Assembly (NCBI GenBank): GCA_948474755.1
Contig: CAOLHI010001670.1
Coordinates: 1-64,000 of the forward strand
Direction: 5' to 3'
DNA length: 64,000 nucleotides
Source: Ctenosaura bakeri
Taxonomy: Eukaryota; Chordata; Lepidosauria; Squamata; Iguanidae
In this document: positions 24,201-37,600 of the stretch, in pieces
How the letters are laid out: each line of letters starts with the position of its first letter
Numbering within the stretch: the stretch's first letter is position 1
The notes under the pieces: model-generated
Databases searched by the model: none
What the model saw: only the letters and a program-made list of their open reading frames with translations
Told to the model about the DNA's origin: nothing
Made by a program: the position numbers and the translations under genes

Positions 24201-27200
24201 TATTTTCTGCATCCCAAAATACCTTTTACAAACCTGCATCTGTATAAAGTAAGTATGAGTTGGATTCATGAAAATATCTTAAATTTTTAGCACACAGGGA
24301 TTTAAATTACTTTCATCTCAGCACCTCCTTAAAAAAAAGAAAACAAAAGAAACCTTGGGGTGTGTGCTAAAAAAACATTGTTTTTTTTTTTATGGAAAAG
24401 AACATTTTTGCACAGAAAATAGTTTTTTTGTTCAAACAACAGTATTGTTGTTGCTGCTGTTGGAATGTGAAATGGAAAAAAAATCTAGTGGCAACCTTTC
24501 TCATCAAGAATTAAAAATGTGAGTGTTTCAGAATTCTTTACATCCTTATTCCTGGGAGAAAATTCTTTACACCACAATCCCTGATCGCTGGACATGTTGG
24601 CTGGGGCACTTCAGTTTGTGAATCCCAATAAGTACCATAGAACCATGGTGGTGATCTGAGTTGATGTCAGAGTTTCTGAATAACATGAAGCAAAACTTAC
24701 ATTAAAAAAAACCCCAGAAAATTTCTACTTTTTGCTTTGTTACTTCTCCAGATTCTGTACTGAGATTTAGGGGCACCCTACTGGAAAAAGGATGAGGCTT
24801 CAACTGATCACCCATGGGAGTGAAAACAATATGGCTAACCAAGCCAGCCACAGGCAAAGGCAGAGCCCTTAAACTATGGCCTTTTAATCCCCATAACGTA
24901 AGAGTATATCTACAGAATTCAGTTATAGCTATTTGATACCATTTTAAATGTCATGTGTCCATCCTACAGAATCCCAGAAGTTGTTGTTTGGTGAGCTACA
25001 TAGAATTCTCAGTTACAGTGCTAGCTGAGTGTAGTATCTTAGGGTTGCCAGATCTAAGAGCCCAGCCAAGAGTCATAGAGTATGGCCCTTCTTCTTCAGT
25101 CCTTAGGGTATGAAGAAGGAACCTCAGGGTGAGAGTGCTGCCTTGAAAGTTGTGTGAATATGTATTTTCCTCATTTGTTAGGTTTTGTGGAGGGTTTTTT
25201 TTTTTTATTTGAATGGTGTACAATAAGCAGCTGGGGTCGTGGCTTAATTTATTATGTTAATGACATCACCGGGAGCTTCCCCTAAGGGCCCACCTCCTGT
25301 GACATTAATAGGGGTCATTTCTAGGTCTCAGACTTTGGCTCTGAAATTTCAGAGCATGGAAATCTCAGGAATAGTCCTGACTTGGCAGCTTTAGTGTGGA
25401 TAGTCTGTAGGAGTAAGGTCCACTTTTTTCTTGCTGACTAAAAGGACCTCATGTTCAGATGGAGAAAGTGATACATAGGCCCTTTTCACATGGGTTTAAA
25501 AAAATGGTGTAGATCGACCTCCATGGAGGTCGTCTATACCGTTACGCGAATTGGGGTGGATTACTCGCAAGTAAATCCACACACCAATCTGCAGTCGGGC
25601 ACCCGCAAGTGGCGGCGCCGCGTGCTTTTGAAAAACCACATTTTATGTGGTTTTTCAAAGGCAGGGGGCGTCCAGCCCCGTCGCAGCGCCTGTGTGTATT
25701 TGCGGATGCGCAAAAGGGCATCCCTGCAAATCGGGCGGGGGTGGGATTTCCAGTTGGTGAGCCTCTCCGATTGGTGGAGAGGCTCCACCAGTCAAAATCC
25801 GCCATTTTGGGCGCTGCCGAGCACCACAGATGCTGCTGGATGCTACAAATGTGTGGAGCAGCAAAACGCGATGCTCTGCATGGCGACGGAACAAGGTAAG
25901 CCCCATTTTGGTGTGGCTTGCCCCGTTCCGCCGCCCGCATGTGAAAAGGGCCATAGAATGAACCAGAATCAGTAGTGACGGGGACCTCTGTAGCACATTA
26001 GCAAAACAGAGAGCTAACCTCCCCTTCCATTTCCGTGGAGAATGCAATAAGTTTTTTTTTTCTCAGACTCTACAGCTGTGAGCCAGAGGATAGGAAATTG
26101 AACATTTGCCTGCTAGCTCATCTTTTTCTTTTCTTTTCTTTCTTTTTTTTAAAAAAAATCTCCCTGCAAAATTAGCATGACAGGAAAAAAAGATTGTCCT
26201 CAACATGTCATTTTCTCATACAAATGAACACCACAGTCACATGCTATACCACTTAGGCTAGCTGTTTGGAGAGCTCAGACACATTGCTTTTTTGGAGGGG
26301 ACTACAACTCCCAGAATCCTAAACCAGCATGACTACAGGATATCTTGGTTAAGAGATTCTGGAAGCTGGAGTCCACAAAGTAACTTCCCTCAGTTCTATT
26401 TGTTTAAAACAAAACCAGCAACCTTGCAAGGCCAAACAATGTTAACAAGATTATTTGGGGACTTTGGTCATTAGTAGTGAAGCTCAGCACAAGGCTTTGC
26501 ATTCAGAAAGTCTCCAGTTCAATCCCTGCTGTCTCCAGGCAATGCTAGGAGAGACCTTTGTGTGAAAAAGAGCTTAGAACATTTCCTTTTTTGGACTGGA
26601 ATTCCCAGAATACCTCAGCCAGCATAGCTATGACTCTAGTCTGAAACCCTGGAGAGCAACTGCCAATCACTATAAGTTCTAATGGACCTACTCTCTGTTC
26701 TCCCCTTTTCTATGTAGAAACAATCATTCCACAAGCTGATGGGGCCTCATTTCATGGTTGTGCACTTTCAAGTAGTTTCCAGCTTCAGGTGACCCTAAGG
26801 CAAACCTATCATGGGATTTTCTGGAGGGCGAGAGTGTGTAACGCGCCCAAAGTCGCCCAGTGGATTTCCATGGCTGAGCAGGGAATTGAACCCTGGTTTC
26901 CAAGGTTGTGGTCCAACGCTCAGACCATTATACCATGCTGGAGCTCACTGCACTCTGCATTTTCCTCCCTCATATGACATAATTGTCAGTGGGGCAATGA
27001 TGTCACGTGGTGCATTGTCTCACGTCAGAAATTAACAAGCAAGTGTGGAGGGGAGAGACATGAAGGCAGAACAGTTCAGTCACATCTAAAGAATGTGCTT
27101 GTTTCTCCCCTCTTTAATCCCCAGTCATTCTTCTAAGGATGCTAAAGGGTACCCGACACTATTATCAGGACTTCTTCTCTAGTTACTGCCAGTTCCCAAG

Positions 27201-30200
27201 ACTTTTTCTGCCTGTGTCCATTTTATAACATTGCCTTGTTTCCTCTACAGAGACCAGTTCACTATGGCAAACTGCATGAAGGTTTCAAAGTTCTTGATAA
27301 TAGCAGTCCCGGTCATTAGTGGTGAGTGCACACTGTTTTCCAGTCTTCATTTTAGGAATAACCTACGCAGGGGTATCTGCTGCTTCATTCACTGACTTGA
27401 TGCAGTGACTGCATAAGACTGGAGGACAAAACTGTGCTTGGTTCCAGTCAAAACTGGAGCTCAGAGATCTCTAATTACTAAAGATAAAACTGAACAGATT
27501 GGGTGGGGGGGGCCTCTACTATTAGGCAGAGCACTGCAGATGTTTCAAGCCACAAATGCTGGGTATCATGAAGAGACAGAAAAATCCTAGTTCGTCATTT
27601 GTTATAATCATATTTTTCCTCCCATAGAGAAGGAAGAGTATTTGTGGGATTTTCTGCCTCAGGTGCCAAGCAGGACACAAAAACTATTTGCCTTGGCTGT
27701 GGGAGAAGGAGGTACTATTATTGTTCTGCTTAGAGTTGCCAGACTGAAAGCTCAAGAGGGATCCTGTACCTTTAATAGAAGAGGGAGTCCCAGAATGTGT
27801 TGTTTGTCACACAACCAGGTGACAAACAACGCCTGCTGAAATTCTCTTCTGTATTAAAGGTACAGGAGCGCTCTCCCGGTTTTCACTCTGGTAACCTAAT
27901 TCTAACTCATGGGGCAAAACTTCTTGGACCAGCCCTCTGGACTGGCTCCACTAACACTCTTCTACCCAAACACAGACTCTTTCACAAAGTAATTCCGTGA
28001 CAGCACATTTGGATGGTAGATTGAGAGTTGTTATGGTACAGTGATTTGGACTCCAGGAGACTAAGGTTCGAATTTCCACTAAGCCATCTCTAGTTTACAC
28101 TTTGGCAGCCCTATCTGTTTTACAGAATTGAGAATTAGCATGGTATAGTGGTCTGAATGCTAGACTATGGCCATTTCTGCACTAGCCTGTTATAGCACGA
28201 TGATTCCACTTTCAACATCCTCTGGAATCCTGGGGTTTGCAGTTTCGGGATGGGTCGGCTGGCCCCTCCCGAAACTGCAAACCCCAGGATTCCAGAGGAT
28301 GTTGAAAGTGGAATCATCGCGCTATAACAGGCTAGTGTGGAAATGGCCAGATGACTCTGGGAGACCAAACTTCCAATCTTTATTCAGGCACAAAATCCCA
28401 GTAGGAATCCTTGGGCTAGTCACACTCCCACAACCTCAAAGGAAGGCAATGGGAAGTATCCTCTGAGCAAATCGTGCCAAGAAGACTGATGATAGGGTTG
28501 CCATACATTGGAGTCAACCTGAAGACACATAACATCACTTGTGAAAATCGTGCAGGTTTAATCAAAGGAAGATATATGTTGCTAGACATTGCAGAATTTT
28601 TCTTCTTCAGTGAACACTTTTGGTGCTCCTGTGATAATGATGGTCAATAAGCATTATTTACTTATCTCTTTCAGGTGCCCTTTATTGCTTCTGTCATTAC
28701 CTGAAAATAACAGATGTTTTTGCATCTGAGGTGAGCAACTTTCTGGGCTAGAAAAAAGACTGAAGTCAAATTAAGGAGCAGTTAGTATACTTCATAGCTG
28801 AGGGCAGGCAACCCAGAAGCCTCAAGATATTGCTTTACTGATCTTTTTGTTAACCCCAGCTAGAGTTATCCTTGTCAGGAATTATGGCAACTATAGCCTA
28901 AAACATTGGGAGGGTGTCCAGTTCTGTTCTAGACAAAAGAACAAACAGATCAGTTGGTGGGTTCTCCATTGCCTTGTTTGAGTAGGTAAAAAGAGAACGT
29001 AATATACATGCTGGTTTTCAGACTGAGCTCAGGAAAGTTTTTGTGTGGGGGGAATGAGAGAAATTACAAGCGGCTGGAGAATTCTGGGAGCTGTAGATCA
29101 AATATGACTTTTTAAAGCTCTGGTCTTAGTAAGGGATGCCACAAAATCACTGTTGGAGGAGAGCAGCTTATTATGCCCGACTTCCAAACAAGTCAGGGAA
29201 TGATGGCAAGGAAATAGAGTTTGAAATGCATTGAGCACTTAAGGCAAAAGGGATCCTAGGATACTGAGTAGGCGGCTGAAACATAATCCAATTTAAAGTA
29301 TAAACACATATTGAAGTGGAAGGTTGCCCTTTCAGTTTGTAAAAATTGAGACATGTAGGACTGAGATCTTTTGACCCGGTACAGAGTTTTCTTTCCTCAA
29401 CAGGGAAAAGAGTCTCTTGAAAACAGAACTAAGAGAAAAGATGCCTTAAACCGTAGCATCTTTGTAATTGTTTCATTAACGGCATGTTTCTTAACTCATT
29501 TGGGTGTGTTATGGAATCTTCTTTCTTGTCCTGTATGTCTCCCACAGCCCGGCTGCCATGGGTTCCTGTGAAGCCATTGATGCTGTTCAGTCATCTGCAC
29601 TGTACCTGTAAGATCAGTACACAGGTGCATGTGCACAAACACAGAGGCAGTTTCACTAAACAGATCCTATAGTTCGCCATTGGCCATAGCTATGATCCCC
29701 TTACTAAGGTGCAGAGTTGCAGGTGGAAGCATATGTACACTTCAGAAGCATGAATACATTTCTCCCACAGTGCCTTAGGCCAGAGGTTGGCATGTGGTGG
29801 AGACTGGAGGACCACACCACCCAAATTTCAGCTGCTCTGGTGCTCCAAAGGTCAGCAGTCCATAACCATGGCTGCCATTTTAGGTGGCAAGCAATGTTGC
29901 ATCACTTATTGACTATTTCAGGCTTATGTTGTTGATTTGAGAGGATAAACAGCATCTTTATGTGTTCTAGAGCTGTTGGGACATGGCTTGGGGAGGGGTT
30001 TTCAAGATTAATTTTTTAAGACAGTATGGGGGGTTCAGAGGTCAATGGGGTCCCAAAGGCTGTACTGGGCACTCCAAGGGGCTGCATGCAGCCTATAGGC
30101 CACATGATTCCTACTCCTGCCTTAGGCTTAAATCACTTATTAGGCTGTCCTTGAGTACCCTCACTGAATCAATGGGAAGTTGGAAAGGCAATACTTGTAT

Positions 30201-33200
30201 AAATTGCATAGGCTGAGTAGGCCTACTCTAGTTGTGATTTAGCCCTTAGAACTTTCCCAATTCCATGTCAATGGGCTGGGAGATCCATTCTAGATTTTTG
30301 TCTAGCTTCAAGGGAGCTCTCTAAAATGCTGATCCAGATCATCCAAATATTTTCAGCTCCTAGGATAGCTCCTTTAAGTTGGCATAGTAGTCACATTGCA
30401 GTCATCATTGCAGCATGACACTCATGCCATACTTGACAAAAAGAACAACTGTGCTATATTCTGTCCTGGTGGGGCCTAAATACTCTAAAGGCACCAGATC
30501 CCATCTGATCTTGGAAGCTAAGCAGGGTCAATCCTCATTAGTACTTGGATGGGAGATTGCCAATGAATGCCAGGTGTCGTAGGCTATATTTCAGAGGAAA
30601 GAAGTGGCAAAACCACCTCTGAGTATTCCTTGCCTAAGAAGACCCTATGAAATTCATGGAATCGCTATAAGTTGACATATGACTTGAAGGCACATGCACT
30701 CTTTCCTGGCTTTCCACTCTCTCCCCCCACCCCCTTTCTGGAAAGAGACAAATTCAAAGCCTAGTCAACCAATACAATTGTGAACAGCAATCCCACTTGC
30801 TCTGAAAGGCTCACACATCTTGCTAATGTGGAGGACTATCTCCTTGTTTTCCCTCTGATAGGAGATGGCACGGCGGTATGAAACTGAGCTGAAATCACTA
30901 TGGTAAGAAGATTTTAAAGACAGAAACCCCTGTTAAATCCTACTATCTCTAGACTAAGCATTACTTCTTCCTGGAGAGAATATTGTTGGTTTGTCCCTAC
31001 CATTAGGCAGGGTGAAATGCCTATCTCTCAGTGTTATATGGAGGCAACATGATAAACGTAGCATCGAAGCCTTATGTTCTTTCTTATTTCCTAATGAAGG
31101 TGCAGGGCCCCAGTGCAGATAGGATCCCGCAGCCATTTTCTTCTTGTATTTATCCTGCTGCTAAAATTCATTCCACCTAAGTGAGGAAGGGAAGACAGGG
31201 ATTTAGGAAATACAACTAGATAAAGATTAAAGCTCTCCCCCAGTCATGTGGTGGTACGTTTCCACATTGGATTCCCAGATACATATTAGGGAGTAAGGAA
31301 GAGGAGTTTTCCTATGTATTACCTATACAAGTAGCCTCTTGTTATGCCCTGGGGCAGATTTAGTACAGCATCTGGGTTAGTCTCTAGCCATTGAACATCT
31401 GTCATAAAAGGGCAGGAAATTGTGAAGTGTTTAATTTATATAGAAGCTTTAAAGCTTCTAGTAATAGAGATGCTTGTACAATTTTCTGCCTTAGGTGCAG
31501 ACATAACTTGGCCAGTCTACACATCCAGACTCAAGGAGGGGTAGGATGCCATTTCCAGTGATTTTGTGGGTGCTCAGGTCTACCAAGCATAAAGCCTAAA
31601 AATTTACTTCTGGTAGCAGAAAACTACACAGATTCCATATGTGTGTACCACTGGTGACATGTTTAAAGCTGTAGTTCTGTATCCACTGACTTGAGAATAA
31701 GGCCTGCTGGATTCTGTGGGGCTTATGTCTGAGAAGATATATGTAATGTTGTACTGTAAGGCGCACCTGACTCTGTGGTGCTAGGAACTCTGTACTGTTT
31801 GATTTATCTTCATGTTTAAATCAGCTCTTTGTCTGGTTTTCGAAAAGTTACACCAGACATTATGGGGAACACATGATTTTTCCAATTAATCATTCCTCCT
31901 TCAATGAGATTTCCTCATAGACACATGTTTCAGCAAATAGGGGTCCTTTTCGCACACCAGTCCTGTTGCGAAATGGCCTTAGGAGCGCTGCGGGATTGTG
32001 AGGACCATTCCACATGACATCCTCACAATTGCATGACGCTCCCAAGGCCATTAGTGGTGATCGCGCATTATATCATTTTCGGCTTGCTGACGAAAATGAT
32101 GCATTATTGCACATCCCTCCTGTGCCCCACTCGCACTTACTTTGTGTGCGGAGCCTCCAGACGCATGGCCATCATGCTTCCTCTCCCAGTACAGCCTGGG
32201 AAAGTACCCGGCTGCGCTGTGGAAGGAGGGGGCAGAGCCCTCACGCTTCCTTCTGCCCAGCATGGAGCTGGTGCAGAGGGGAAGCGGAGGGGACGCGAGT
32301 GCCTCTCGCAAGAGGCTTCTCGAGGGATCCCCTGGCGATGACACCAGAACGAGGTAAGGTGCGAAAAGGGCCAGGGTCAAACTACACATTTCCCATGTTG
32401 TTCAGAAGGGGAGCACCCTCATGTGATGAAAGATTTTCATAGCACTTGATGTATAACTTGGATTTACTGTGCTGCGTTTTCTGTTTGGATATTAGCAACT
32501 AATCATAAGCTCAGTTTGCAAATCTGCTGAATCATGTATCATTGAGAAAACCCTGTTATGAGATGAGGAAACATGTTAACTGCAGGAGATATGCCTTAAT
32601 TCCTAGAAGCTGAGGAAAATCACATGCTATGTCAAGTTGTAATATTTCATCACTTGAGAGAACACATGTCTGAAAGCTAAATGGTAAATGGAATTTGGCA
32701 TTCTATGTGGTATTGCTTAGTTTGAATCTGAAGAAGCCCTGATTCACAAACATTTGCTGAATTTTTCTTATGTGACAGTCGTGCTGCAGGTTGGGGAATG
32801 GAGTCCTGCCAAACAAGCAATCTCTAATACTGCCATTTCCTTTTCCCTCATTCCAAGGAAGTCTCAAAAGGTCCTTCAAGAACAAATCCAGGAAATCCAG
32901 GCGCTTAAAAGCCAGACAGAATACCTGCGTGCTGAGATCAATAGCATCAATGAAGGCATCCTGAATTCTGTAAAGCAAATCCTCAGGGAGAATGACATCC
33001 CAGGAGAGAACAAAGAAGTAGGAAACTGGAAATCAACTCTCAGAGTTCTCTGCACTTAATTAATTTCTGCTTTGCACAGCGTCATATATGCTAACGAACA
33101 CCTGCTACTATCAGAACCTACCAATGTTCTAAAATCTCAAAGAGGTAGATCTAGGTTTGCTCCCATGGCCTCACACAATTTCCTTGAAATTAGTGTTTTA

Positions 33201-34615
33201 GATTTCCAAAGCCACTTATATCCATTACTCTAGACCAAAGGCTTTCAGACATGGTAAATTCAAGGTATTCTTTCTGCACTGAAGAACCCTGGGAGATCTT
33301 TTGAGGTAACTACATGCAGGACACTTGTTAGCCTGCTGAACTCCATGATCACCATCATTCCATGTGAATGGAGGATGCATCCTATAATAGAGCCAGGTTG
33401 ACCTCAGCATGGATTTTGTTGCAGTTTTATTGTACAGGTATACCTTGTTTAACAAAGTCTAACACTTTGTTCAACAAAGTGCATGCTCCTGGGCATTACT
33501 TCTTTAACAGAAAAATTTGTACTAGAGGCAGAAATAACATGGAAAGAACAGGTAATAAGTTCTTGAATCATACAGGTCAATATGCTTCTAAACTAACATT
33601 ACATGTATATGAAATTAAACAACCAGATCAGGTAAGCCTTGCATAAGTAAACAAATTTTTTTTTGCCCCTTCTAGAGACCACTTGAAGGATTCTTCCAAA
33701 ACACATCCAGGGATGACTTTTTCTTTCATCAGCCTCCACTTTTCTTATGATTTATGTGGTCAAGCTTATAGATCTGTGTTTCTTCAATGTGCTGGGGGGA
33801 GCTGATCAGGCAGCATTATTTGCTTTCTCCTTTTCTGCTGTATTGCTGTTCATGTATGTTCAGTAAGGGATTTTGGAAGCAGTTGCTGTCTGCCTTGCTT
33901 GTTGTACGCAGACACACATGGCTACAATAGGACTGAATAAAGCAGAACCCCATTTTCTCTGTCTCAGTCTTTGGTTGCCCTGTTTACTACAAACAGGCTC
34001 CTAAATCCCAATGCTCAGAGTCTGGATTTCTCAGGTCTTTCTTCACCATCCTCCCAATGTTGATGCTGCTAAAAACATCTACAGCTAGACAGAGGACAAA
34101 GAAGGAAGGGGGGCTAAGAGAACATAAAGAAACTTTGTAAAATGGAGCTTCTTTGCTAGAAACTTTGTTAACTGAAGTATGCTTGTGTCTTATTTTTATG
34201 AAGCAAGAGTACATACTCAGGGTCTCTTACCAGTTAAGACATAACTTCAGAACTGTGCTGACTAATTCCTGAATAATGCATTCTTGATTAAGAAGCTCTT
34301 TTTTGAATCAGATGAAAGCCTAGCACGCTTTGCGAGAAATCACAGCAACCAAAGGTATGAGGCAGCACTGCTTCCTAAAGTCCTTAGACCATTCATAAGT
34401 CATGTTATAGTATTCATGCCATCGATATTTGCAATAACCATGCCTTGAGAGTAAACCTGATGGGTTTTCCATTTCTTTCACAGCAAGTGCTTGAAATGGT
34501 TAATCAAGCTTTTAAGAAGATTTATGAGGATCATGTACAAATGCCTGATTGGGCTCAAAAAACAATAGGTAATGGTGCACTGTTGTCTGTATACTTTGGC
34601 TGAATTAATTAAGCT

Positions 34616-34666
<51 letters not shown>

Positions 34667-37600
34667 GGCTCTCCAAATTTTGCTGAACCATACTTTCCAC
34701 TGTGCCTCACAATTGGGTACAATGGCTAGAGGTGATGGGAATTGCAGTCTAACAACATCTGGAGGTCTACACAAGCCCCCAAAGAAATTCTATTGAAATC
34801 CATGAAGCTTACTTCTGAGTAAACACATAGGGCTGTAGTGAAAATTTTTTGACATGGCTCAAACCATACCAGCACTATACATTATTTATCTAAATCAGTT
34901 ATGAGGTAAACACAGGCTTCTTTCATAATGCTGACCCAGAGGCTAGGAGAGAGGAGGCTCTGCTGAAGAAAACTGATAACAGGGAAGAATGTGTTTAATG
35001 ATTCCTCTTCTTTCCAGCTTTGGCTCTTTTTTAGCCTTTTCTTCCTTGACTACGCCTTGAGACTAGAAGGGTCCCAAGATGGAGAGAAAACTAGCCTTGG
35101 GAAACTGGCAGACAGAATTAGTGTATCCACACTACCTAATCATAGCCAACTGATGTCATTTTAACTGTCCCATCTGATGGAAGCCTGAGATTTTGGCTTT
35201 GATGAGGCATTTGGACTTCTCTTGTCTATTCCTCTAAACTATAGCTTTAGAGTTCTCTGATAGAGAATTCTGTTTACTTCATGAAATTACAGATCCCAGG
35301 ATTCCAAATGGAGGAGCCATGACAAGTGATATCAAAGAGCTATAACTGTGATAATATTTAGTGGACTTTGTAAGATTTAACCACCATCTCCTCCTGCCAG
35401 ACAGTTTTTCTCTATCAATAACCTCACATATGTGTCAGTATTGCCCTATTCAGTGATTCATGCATGTTGAATCAACACACCAAATGAGGAGATAGAACAG
35501 TTCTGTCACTCTCCTCATCAGGAGATGACAGCAATTCTAAACAAGAGAGCTTTCTCTACATCTAATTCTCCATGTGATTGAGAATCACTTTCCTTTTCTT
35601 TCTGATAATCAATCATGTGGAAAGCACCTAGGCACAGGGGAAACTCTTCTTTTCCACATTTGTCACCCTCCCCATGGATGTTTTTGTTAAACCTAGACTT
35701 AGGAACATGCTTTCATTTGGGTTCATTTTGTTAAAAACAAAACAAAACAAAACAAAGGGAGCCATGGGAAGGGAAAACAGAAGAAGACAACAAAGGCATT
35801 TTCTTCTGGACCTTAAAAAGCACAATTTTATTTGAAAGCACTTGCAGCAATTGTGAAGCTCATGGATAAGAATCATGAAGCTCTCCAGATGTTGTTGAAC
35901 AGCCAGTCACAGCAGCCCCAACCAGCAGAATCAGTAGTGGAAAATGCTGGGAGCTGCAATCCCCCTACCTGTGGAGAGCTGCATGATTCCCACCTCTGGT
36001 CAGACAGTCCTTGAAATACCTTGAAGGACCCTTATTTGTAGACTCCTATTGTGGAGAAAAAAGTATTGGGTTATATACATTGTAGTGCATATGTTTTGGA
36101 GTGATTTGATCTTGAAGGCACAATTAAGAGCCATTGGCTTTACAAAAAACCTCCTCCTAGTGGAGATGAAAACAGGTAGCACATGTCTGTTGATAAGACC
36201 CAATACAGCTGCTTATATTTGAGGACTCTGCTTGGGGAGTGTGGCTTTGGGGATTGTTTGTGCACCTGCACTTCAAAATTTATACTGGCAGAGACTGTAA
36301 AAGGGCATGAAACTGGACTTGAAACTTCAATCGTAGGCTTCCAGTGTCTGGGACCATGTGTAGCGGCACAACTGGATTTCTAAGCACAGCCATGATGGAG
36401 TGGCTTGAGTATTAGACTAGGGTTCTTGAAGACAGTGATTTGAATCCCTGGTCAGCCATAGAAACCCATTGAATGACCCCGGGCAAGTCATACTCTCTCA
36501 AGAAGGTAATGGCAAACCACCTCTGAATAAACCTTGCTCAGAAAACCCTAGGATAGGTTGCATAAATCAGAGTTGACTTGAAGGCAAATAGCAACAACAA
36601 AGCAGAGGGATGAGTGAGTGTAGGCCTTGGAAAAGTTAGTTTTTTAGATGACCACTCCCAGAATTTCCCAGCTAGGATAGCCAGCTTTTCCAAGCTCTGT
36701 GCGAATGCTGAAGTGCTGTTTAGCAACAGGTCATTCCCTGTTTTTGCTGCCAGGAGAAAGAAACTGCCTTCTTTCTTCACTTCATTTTCAGCAATGAACT
36801 TTCTGAGAAGCTGATTTAACATGGACAGTGATAGGGACAGTGATCAATAGAACTGATGAGAAACTTCCTTATGCCTTGCCAATCAATGGAGTTTGCACTT
36901 TCTGTTAATTTCTTTCTTTCCTTTTAAAAAATAAATGTCTAGGAGCCACCATTGATCTAAGCAGGACTTCACAGAGTTACGAGCCTGAGAGTGGGCAGGG
37001 CTGCTGGTTTAAATCCTTGTTCATGTCTTCAGCCAAGCCCCCTGACACTATTCTACAGGTAATGTGTTCTATTGCTAGTTTTTTTTTTAAATAGAACAAT
37101 ATTTTAGAACAATATATGTCATCATGCCAATTTTTCATTGCAAAATAATAAAGTTGGACAAAAGCCTCACCCAGTCATTGTTTCTTCTTTGTCCCCTTTC
37201 CTTCCGTTGACTCTGTATAAGGGAGGAGGGGTGGCTCAAGACATTTTGCCACCTGAAGCAAAGGGCAAGCTGGTTCTTCCCACCCCACCCCATAATTCTA
37301 TCTAGAGGAAGCTAAAGATATGGAGGTTATTCTTATCTGAAAACTGGCACAGGGCTTGGAAAAGTTGTTTTTGAATTACAGTTCCCAAACTTCCCAGCAA
37401 GTGTGGGAACTGGCCATTTTTTCCACAATCTGGCTTGGCATCCTCCATTACACTCAGCAGCAGGTGATTAGTTTTAGAAGCAATGGCGTATCTAGCTTAT
37501 ACAGTGCCCAGGGCAAGTATGGAGTTGCACCCCTACCTTTTTACACCTATCCCCACCCTGCATCTGTACATGCACAGCTTTTTTTGCACCATCCTGGCAT

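Noticed and set aside
25490..25975. A 161-codon frame on the + strand.
   Set aside because: It lies within a group B MITE made of palindromes, and comparable frames occur on the other strand.
30474..30590. A real 5S ribosomal RNA gene.
   Set aside because: Several substitutions, no T-run terminator at the expected place, and a SINE body fused to its 3' end.
34616..34666. A CRISPR-like array of short direct repeats.
   Set aside because: A plain (TTTC)n microsatellite without spacers; the genome is eukaryotic.
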